Assembly (NCBI GenBank): GCA_028869355.1 | Contig: JAGWSK010000372.1 | Span: 1-15,463, forward strand | Length of the DNA stretch: 15,463 nucleotides | Source of the DNA: Alphaproteobacteria bacterium | GTDB taxonomy: Bacteria; Pseudomonadota; Alphaproteobacteria; Micropepsales; Micropepsaceae | Direction of reading: 5' to 3' | Shown: in pieces, positions 1 to 4,487 of the stretch | How positions within the stretch are numbered: the stretch's first letter is position 1 | Layout: every line of letters starts with the position of its first letter | The notes under the pieces: generated by a model | Seen by the model: the letters and a program-made list of their open reading frames with translations, nothing else | Database searches by the model: none | What the model was told of the DNA's origin: nothing | Program-made: the position numbers and the translations under genes

Positions 1-69
1 AGCGGTCTCAACAGCAAATTCTGTGACTTCTCCAGTCACGTGCTCGCTCCCACTGGCCAGCGCCGGCAT
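1..69 (-). CDS. Possible coupled ORF, truncated by window edge
   Basis: This frame opens with the ATG of the TGATG overlap at the end of the small secreted ORF and stays open for 23 codons to the window edge (starting MPALASGSEHVTGEV). It is too short to identify. It may be the continuation of the signal-peptide ORF after a frameshift, a translationally coupled gene, or chance. Confidence 0.15.
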   Translation of the reverse strand, partial: MPALASGSEHVTGEVTEFAVETA

Positions 70-200
70 CACTCGAAATATCGTCCGGGCGCGTAATACA
101 TGCCGACATCGACGCGCACCGCGGCGGGCTGCGCAAAAGCCCCGGCCGTCAGAAGTGCCGATAGATCCGCTGCAAAAAGCAGGACACTGTTTTTCTTCAC
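69..200 (-). CDS. Small secreted peptide or truncated secreted protein (43 aa)
   Basis: A GTG start at 200 is preceded by a GGAG about 11 bases upstream. The 43-residue product begins MKKNSVLLF and has a classical signal peptide: two lysines, a hydrophobic stretch, and an AFA-Q cleavage site near residue 23. About 20 residues follow cleavage (PAAVRVDVGMYYAPGRYFE), then a TGA. The TGA overlaps an ATG (TGATG) that opens another frame on the same strand running off the left edge. The gene may therefore be a genuine mini-protein coupled to a downstream gene, or the 5' end of a secreted protein broken by a frameshift. No family recognised. The signal peptide is clear by eye; that the gene is intact is uncertain. 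Confidence 0.4.
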   Translation of the reverse strand: MKKNSVLLFAADLSALLTAGAFAQPAAVRVDVGMYYAPGRYFE

Positions 201-479
201 GCCGGTTTCTCCGCACACGCCCGCCGCGAACGAACAGCTACACCATGCCTTCGTGCCGCAGGGTGACCATGCTGTGACATTTTCCTAAGATGACGTAAGC
301 ACTTAGCGACTTTCCGTGAATCTTTCTTCGTGAATTTTTTTTAATCGGAGCGTCTGTCTCACGCGAAATCGAGGGGTCACCCGCCTTCGAGCCGGCGATA
401 TGCTTCGGAATGCTTTAGCCCCGCTGCCGGAAGCATCCGGACATTTCGACTCAAATTCGAACTATCGAGCGAAAAAGAA
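201..479. other. Intergenic stretch without a convincing gene
   Basis: This lies between the end of the histidine kinase gene and the start of the small secreted ORF, both on the minus strand. I see no credible gene. It contains a short stem (CCGGA-AGCA-TCCGG, 427-440) shortly after the kinase stop, with no T-run after it on the minus strand, and an imperfect 14-base tandem direct repeat ending in a run of eight T (315-342). Confidence 0.5.
315..342. repeat. Imperfect 14-base tandem direct repeat
   Basis: CGTGAATCTTTCTT (315-328) is followed at once by CGTGAATTTTTTTT (329-342), differing at two positions. Read on the minus strand this gives two TTCACG motifs 14 bases apart, upstream of the small secreted ORF. 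Paired direct repeats are what OmpR-family regulators bind, but the 14-base spacing is longer than the usual 10-11 bases, so a regulatory role is speculative. Confidence 0.35.
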
Positions 480-2210
480 TCAGGGGATCGCGTTGAATTT
501 TATGGTGACCGCGAAGCCGCCCTCATTACGATTGCAGGCGGAAATCGTTCCCGCCAGCGCTTCGACGTTTCTGCGGGCAATCCACAGACCCAGTCCATAA
601 TGCTGCTCCGCCCGCCTGGCCGCATTCTGATCCTCGGCGCCACCACGCGCCGAAAAATTCCGCTCAAAAATCCGTGGAAGATCCTGTTCGCCAACTCCGG
701 GGCCGGTATCGGCGATAACCAGATTTGCAAAGCCATCTGCAATCGTCAGGCTGACGGAAATCACACCTCCGGGCGCGGTAAAGCTGGATGCATTCTCCAG
801 AAGATTTTCAACGATCGATTCAATGGCCTCATCGGCTCCATATATATGCACATTCGGTTTGACGGTGAGCCGCAGATTCTTTCCTTCGAGCGCAATCGTT
901 GGTTCGTATGCGGATATAAGCTGCACCAGCGAGGCAGAAAGATTGATCCGGCGCAGATTGGGGTAGATCGCCTCGACACTGGCCTGCTCCAGATCCCGCG
1001 CCGAAGATACCAGGGAATCGAGCCGTACGGCCGAATGTTCAATCAATTCCAGGCTGCGTTGGGCGTGGGGATGGGACGACAATATCAAAGCGCGCCGTAA
1101 CGGCTCGAGCGCCTGGGCAATGACCGCGAGCGGCGCTTTCAATGCATGGGCGTTCTCTTCCGCAGCCTGCAAAATGAGCTTCTTCGATTGCTTCAACGTC
1201 GCGACCAGCGAATCGAAATCATCGGCGACGCCTGTCAGCTCCGGAATGGTATTCATCTCGCGGAACGAAATTCCCCCTGCGCGATCGAGACGTATCGACC
1301 GGGCGACGCTGCGGAATCGGCTGAGATTCCGCCAGATGTCCCACAACAGCCATGCAACGATCAGGGCGCTCAGCAGATATATCAGCGCGGCTACCGGAAT
1401 TTCCGCCGATCGCCATACGGGTACGCCGATCATGTTGTTGATGGCAAACTGCGTCTGCTGGGTGGTGGTGACGACCCAGCAATTTCCGCCAATATGCAGC
1501 GAGCGCATCGAGGTCAAAATTTCCGGACGTCCGGCAGGATTGGTGAAGCGGACGGTGTTCCCAGATTCGCCGTCACAACTCGGCGCCATCCGGTCGAACA
1601 ATCCGAGCCTGATCAGCAGATCGCGTTCCTGCCTGAGGTAACCAGCCGCAACTGCCGGAGCCGAGGCGACATACAGAAAATTCTCCGCTCCTGTCGCCTG
1701 TGCCGGACGCACGAGAACTCTGACGGCCACTCCCTCGGGCACGACGTCGTTCAGCGCCGCCTGCAGAGTCTCAGGCGTCTCCTGTGCGAAATGCTCGAGA
1801 TGCGGCCGCAGCACCGAGGCGATCAGATCTCCCTGAACCTCGAATTCCCGCTGCAGCAACTGGCCCTGCTGCGCATCGCCGATTTGGACCAGCCGGTACA
1901 GTATTATCGGGACGGCGAGAAAGATGAGTGACAGCAGTGCGATCTTGATGGCGACTGAGCGGTAAATTGCGATCGTGCGGGCCGCCAATCGCGACCATCT
2001 TGTCAGCTGCGGCAACAGTGCGCGGAATGTCTCCCGTCGTGCGGTTTTCCGGATGAATCCCGCAACCAAACCAGCGAAGAATGTCTCAGCGTATCTTGCG
2101 ATTTCCCTGAATCGCAAAAACGCGCCGGTCCTTTGCAATAGGGGCGTTTTCTGCGCCGGGTCGGCGGAAAATGCGTCAGGAAGCACCGGCTTCGCTCCAG
2201 CGGTAGCCAA
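480..2210 (-). CDS. Transmembrane sensor histidine kinase (PhoQ/ChvG-like), 576 aa
   Basis: An inner-membrane sensor kinase that should phosphorylate the response regulator encoded just upstream. A long cytoplasmic N-terminus (1-85) precedes TM1 (about 86-108, AIKIALLSLIFLAVPIILY). A periplasmic sensor domain of about 160 residues follows, with two cysteines (C212, C244). TM2 is at about 271-292, followed by a HAMP-like linker. The phospho-acceptor H-box is HALKAPL (H355), the HxLKxPL form seen in PhoQ-type kinases rather than the usual HELRTPL. The ATPase domain shows the N-box ENLLENA (N469, N473), G1 DTGPG (501-505) and G2 GLGLW (539-543), all intact. The ATG at 2210 lies inside the regulator gene (35-base overlap), which implies translational coupling; no later Met precedes TM1, though a GTG or TTG start is possible. 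The ligand is unknown; envelope sensing is inferred from the neighbours. Confidence 0.9.
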   Translation of the reverse strand: MATAGAKPVLPDAFSADPAQKTPLLQRTGAFLRFREIARYAETFFAGLVAGFIRKTARRETFRALLPQLTRWSRLAARTIAIYRSVAIKIALLSLIFLAVPIILYRLVQIGDAQQGQLLQREFEVQGDLIASVLRPHLEHFAQETPETLQAALNDVVPEGVAVRVLVRPAQATGAENFLYVASAPAVAAGYLRQERDLLIRLGLFDRMAPSCDGESGNTVRFTNPAGRPEILTSMRSLHIGGNCWVVTTTQQTQFAINNMIGVPVWRSAEIPVAALIYLLSALIVAWLLWDIWRNLSRFRSVARSIRLDRAGGISFREMNTIPELTGVADDFDSLVATLKQSKKLILQAAEENAHALKAPLAVIAQALEPLRRALILSSHPHAQRSLELIEHSAVRLDSLVSSARDLEQASVEAIYPNLRRINLSASLVQLISAYEPTIALEGKNLRLTVKPNVHIYGADEAIESIVENLLENASSFTAPGGVISVSLTIADGFANLVIADTGPGVGEQDLPRIFERNFSARGGAEDQNAARRAEQHYGLGLWIARRNVEALAGTISACNRNEGGFAVTIKFNAIP

Positions 2211-2913
2211 AGCCGGGATAATTTTCGATTTGCGAAAATCCCGAGTCCAGATCGCGGAATTTCTGCCTTATGCGCTTGATGAACGCCCGCACATTGGCGC
2301 GATAACCCACATCACCCGCCCCGGCCGCAAAACCTTCACCATGCACGACATCGTAAAGTTCGCGATAGGAAACATCCTGCCCGGCACGGGCGACAAGACA
2401 CTCCACCATCTGGAATTCCGTCACCGTCAGGCCAATCGGGATGTTCTTCCACAGCGCGCGCATCGAACTGCAATACAGCTGAATATCGCCGACCGTCATG
2501 ACCTGCGGTGACTGGCCCGACGCGATCCGCTGATCGCGCGACTTGCGGCCGCGAATAATCAGCTCGATGCGTCGAAGCAGAATCGAAAAACTCCGGGACT
2601 TCTCGACGAAATCGACCGCACCCTCGACCAATCCTGCTTCTTCATAGAACTGGTCGCTGAGAACGGTGAGGAACACCACCGGCACCTCGATGTTGCGCCT
2701 GCGCAAATTGCGCAGCACTTCGATGCCGTTCATTTGCGGCATTTTCCAATCGAGCAGGATCAGGTCCGGCACGCCGGACTTTCCAATCTCGCGGAGCATA
2801 CCGGGCCCGTCGCCGTAACACTCGGTACTGAACCCCGCGTCGGCAAGATTTTGGCTCAGCGATTCACGGAACAAGTCATCATCATCGACCACTGCAATCC
2901 TGGTGGCGTTCAT
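2176..2913 (-). CDS. OmpR/PhoB-family response regulator, 245 aa
   Basis: DNA-binding partner of the adjacent kinase. The receiver domain (1-122) has the acidic cluster VVDDDD (9-13), the phospho-acceptor D55 in LLDWKMP, T83 in VFLT and the conserved lysine K105. The usual Lys-Pro is replaced by Lys-Ser (FVEKSRS). The C-terminal winged helix (about 137-242) shows LTVTEFQMVECL, a recognition helix in VRAFIKRIRQKFR, and the terminal NYPGFGYRW hairpin. It is related to the ChvI-like group of alphaproteobacteria as I remember it; exact orthology is not shown. The start ATG overlaps the stop of the upstream lipoprotein gene (ATGA), and the 3' end overlaps the kinase start, so the three genes are one operon. 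It probably regulates envelope genes and perhaps its own palindrome-rich promoter (3574-3688). Confidence 0.93.
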   Translation of the reverse strand: MNATRIAVVDDDDLFRESLSQNLADAGFSTECYGDGPGMLREIGKSGVPDLILLDWKMPQMNGIEVLRNLRRRNIEVPVVFLTVLSDQFYEEAGLVEGAVDFVEKSRSFSILLRRIELIIRGRKSRDQRIASGQSPQVMTVGDIQLYCSSMRALWKNIPIGLTVTEFQMVECLVARAGQDVSYRELYDVVHGEGFAAGAGDVGYRANVRAFIKRIRQKFRDLDSGFSQIENYPGFGYRWSEAGAS

Positions 2914-3551
2914 GGTGGCGCTGCTTCACGAAACGCGGCGGAAAGGATGCTATCGATGCAGGCATCTGCCGGCATCTGCATCTCACCGGAATTGTCCCGA
3001 AAGTCATATTTGAGCAGATGAAAAACCGTCGTTTTGATATCGGGGTAGAAAAACAGCCGCAGCGTGCAACCCGGTGGCGCATAGGTCCACACGACCGAAA
3101 GGTTCTCGTTATTGACCGAGTCCGGTGAACGGAACACATGCAGCACGGCGGTGAAATCGGATCCCAACAGGTCGCCTATTACGATTTTCGGTGGGCCTGG
3201 CGTTGGTGCTTCCTCTTTCGGCTTTGGCGGAGGTTGACGATTGGGACGTGGTTTGGGCGCCGGTGGCTGAACCATCGGCACAGGCGGTTCAACCGATGCC
3301 ATCTCGGGTGGCATCGGTGGTGAAAGAGAAGCGACCTCCGGCATTGAGCCGGTCATGTTCGCGGGCATCGCGACTGAAGGTGGCACGGCGGGCGCAGGGC
3401 GGAAGCCCGTATTCAGTCCCAACGCCGCACAGCCGCAAAGCAACACAGCAAGCGCAAGTCCCGCGTGCTGGGGAAATCTGTACCTCCGGCCCGATTTCTG
3501 CCCGCTTATCCGGCCCGCATCGGACCAACTCGAATGCCTTCCCAGCGCCAT
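2910..3551 (-). CDS. Proline-rich lipoprotein with BamE/SmpA-like C-terminal domain, 213 aa
   Basis: The ATG at 3551 has an AGG 6 bases upstream. A TTG start at 3620 is possible in the same frame but would lie on the -10 box of the probable promoter, so I reject it. A basic N-terminus leads to a hydrophobic run ending in LLCGC (lipobox-like, lipid-anchor C41). A long proline-rich linker (about 50-122, PPAPKPRPNRQPPPKPK) could span part of the periplasm. The globular C-terminus (123-213) has the pattern LLGSDFTAVL..SPDSV......VWTYAPPGCTLRLFFY, resembling small alphaproteobacterial lipoproteins related to BamE/SmpA, with C162 and C198 possibly bonded. Its stop overlaps the regulator start (ATGA), so it is the first gene of a lipoprotein-regulator-kinase operon. 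It could be an accessory sensor; that is inference. Confidence 0.75.
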   Translation of the reverse strand: MALGRHSSWSDAGRISGQKSGRRYRFPQHAGLALAVLLCGCAALGLNTGFRPAPAVPPSVAMPANMTGSMPEVASLSPPMPPEMASVEPPVPMVQPPAPKPRPNRQPPPKPKEEAPTPGPPKIVIGDLLGSDFTAVLHVFRSPDSVNNENLSVVWTYAPPGCTLRLFFYPDIKTTVFHLLKYDFRDNSGEMQMPADACIDSILSAAFREAAPP

Positions 3552-3573
3552 CCTCGACCTGTGTTCCGGCCCT

Positions 3574-3589
3574 GGCGGGAAATCCCGCC
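3574..3589 (-). promoter_or_regulatory. Hairpin in the 5' leader of the lipoprotein/two-component operon
   Basis: GGCGGG-AAAT-CCCGCC is a perfect 6-base stem with a 4-base loop. It lies between the probable transcription start (near 3605) and the start codon at 3551, so it would fold in the mRNA leader about 22 bases before the start. It overlaps the left arm of the larger inverted repeat, so the two structures are mutually exclusive. Confidence 0.5.
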
Positions 3590-3663
3590 GGCAATTGGCT
3601 TGCACCCCTCGATTATACAAGCTTGTCTTGTTTTTCTACTCACAAACAAGCCAATTGCCGGCG
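3586..3663. repeat. Perfect 17-bp inverted repeat flanking a promoter
   Basis: The left arm CGCCGGCAATTGGCTTG (3586-3602) and right arm CAAGCCAATTGCCGGCG (3647-3663) are exact reverse complements with 44 bases between them. The spacer holds a consensus TATAAT on the minus strand. The arms are about 61 bp centre to centre, close to six helical turns, so both could face the same side of the DNA. Possible roles are a split operator bound by a looping regulator, or a remnant of a small mobile repeat. Confidence 0.85.
3612..3617 (-). promoter_or_regulatory. Consensus -10 box (TATAAT) of the lipoprotein/two-component operon
   Basis: TATAAT on the minus strand is a perfect -10 hexamer, about 60 bases before the lipoprotein ATG. 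No good -35 hexamer sits 16-18 bases upstream, which suggests an activator-dependent promoter. It lies in the spacer of the 17-bp inverted repeat. Confidence 0.5.
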
Positions 3664-3668
3664 CCCTT

Positions 3669-3688
3669 GGCGGAAATAATATTCCGCC
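3669..3688 (-). terminator. Stem-loop directly after the 64-aa gene
   Basis: GGCGGAA-TATTAT-TTCCGCC (minus strand; 7-base stem, 6-base loop) begins at the base after the TGA of the small helical gene. It lacks a T-run, so it may be a weak terminator or an mRNA-stabilising structure. Its arms resemble the leader hairpin at 3574-3589. Confidence 0.45.
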
Positions 3689-3883
3689 TCAGGACAGTTC
3701 GAGCAAGCACCTCACTTCGAGATTGGCCTCGCGTTCAAGTTCCTCGGCGCAAACTATAATCAGCGTCGCGGTTTGGCGGTCGCGGGAAGTGGAGGCGATT
3801 TTTTTCAGGCGCTCGGCACTGCTGCGCAGTGTCTGGACGTGACGTTCCGTGTCACCGACCAGGCGGGCAGATTTCCACATCAT
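3689..3883 (-). CDS. Small helical hypothetical protein, 64 aa
   Basis: The start ATG at 3883 has a strong Shine-Dalgarno sequence (AAGGA, 7 bases upstream), which argues for a real gene. The product (MMWKSARLVGDTERHVQTL...) has no signal peptide or membrane segment. It is rich in Arg, Glu, Leu and Ala with heptad-like spacing, so it is probably two amphipathic helices acting in the cytoplasm. It lies 58 bases after the coiled-coil lipoprotein gene and ahead of the lipoprotein/two-component operon on the same strand. A stem-loop abuts its stop. I do not recognise a family. Confidence 0.6.
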   Translation of the reverse strand: MMWKSARLVGDTERHVQTLRSSAERLKKIASTSRDRQTATLIIVCAEELEREANLEVRCLLELS

Positions 3884-3941
3884 CGCGTGTTCCTTTCCGG
3901 TTTACGGAGAAGGCAGAAACAGTCCCGAGCGCCTTCATTGA

Positions 3942-4331
3942 TCAGCCGCGTTCGCCTCGGGCCAGGCGGACCCGGTTTGCCGCTGCCTGTTCGGCCGCTT
4001 GGCGCTCAGCAGCGCGGCGCTGTTCATCGGCGAGGATCTGGTCGTGGATCTGTGCCGCACTTGCCGTCGCGGTTTGCGCGGCAGTTTGCGCTGCGGCGGC
4101 CACCGTCGTCGCCTGTGTTGCAGCATTGGTGGCCTGCTGGGCACTCGCCGAGGCAGCTTGCGCCGCGGTGAATGCGTCATCCGCCCGTGCCTGGGCCGCA
4201 GTCGCCGCCATTGCTGCGGCGTCCGCGGCCGCACGCGCTGCTTTGACATCATCGACTGAAGCGCATCCACTGGCCAGAACTCCTGCACAAACGAGTGCCG
4301 GCCAGATCATGCGGCGAGAAAATTGAGACAT
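3942..4331 (-). CDS. Alanine-rich coiled-coil (alanine-zipper, Lpp-like) lipoprotein, 129 aa
   Basis: The start ATG at 4331 has AAGGGAG 8 bases upstream. The frame is open further upstream but has no comparable start there. A signal peptide (MSQFSRRMIWPALVCAGVLASGC) ends in a lipobox with C23. Residues 24-105 are almost entirely Ala with regularly spaced Ala/Thr/Asp/Gln (AAAQTAAQTATASAAQ), the alanine-zipper pattern of trimeric outer-membrane lipoproteins. The last 25 residues are charged (DEQRRAAERQAAEQ) and end RLARGERG. Unlike E. coli Lpp there is no C-terminal Lys for covalent linkage to peptidoglycan. It is divergent from the L,D-transpeptidase gene, so the two may share a control region. 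A structural envelope role is inferred. Confidence 0.85.
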   Translation of the reverse strand: MSQFSRRMIWPALVCAGVLASGCASVDDVKAARAAADAAAMAATAAQARADDAFTAAQAASASAQQATNAATQATTVAAAAQTAAQTATASAAQIHDQILADEQRRAAERQAAEQAAANRVRLARGERG

Positions 4332-4472
4332 GAATTTACTCCCTTTGCTGACGTTCAAGTCGCAACAGGTAACACCAAACTGAGCGCGCGGAATCATCCT
4401 CCAGCCGATATCACAGAATTCGCACAGGCCTTTCGCGGTGCTTTCGACCAGTATGCAATGGGGTGGACCTGC
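4332..4472. promoter_or_regulatory. Divergent control region, coiled-coil lipoprotein / L,D-transpeptidase
   Basis: The 140-160 bases between the divergent starts must carry both promoters. I find no pair of good -35 and -10 hexamers on either strand. The minus-strand Shine-Dalgarno sequence for the lipoprotein lies at its left end. Confidence 0.4.
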
Positions 4473-4487
4473 ATGAAGGACCTTCAT
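4473..4487. repeat. 15-base dyad ATGAAGG-A-CCTTCAT at the transpeptidase start
   Basis: A perfect 7-base palindrome around one central A. It covers the candidate ATG start (4473) and the AAGGA that would serve a GTG start at 4491. The centre is too tight for an RNA hairpin, so if it has a function it is more likely a dimeric-protein site; it could be chance. Confidence 0.4.

Noticed and set aside
1146..1931. Long plus-strand open frame (261 codons) within the kinase gene
   Set aside because: It lies opposite a kinase with all catalytic motifs intact, is rich in Arg/Gln/His as expected of a GC-rich shadow frame, and has no recognisable domain.
3552..3620. Longer N-terminus of the proline-rich lipoprotein from TTG 3620
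   Set aside because: The TTG overlaps a consensus TATAAT and the inverted-repeat spacer, and the extra 23 residues have no family character; ATG 3551 has a usable ribosome site.
4323..4472. N-terminal extension of the L,D-transpeptidase
   Set aside because: It would overlap the divergent lipoprotein start and push the signal peptide far from the N-terminus.
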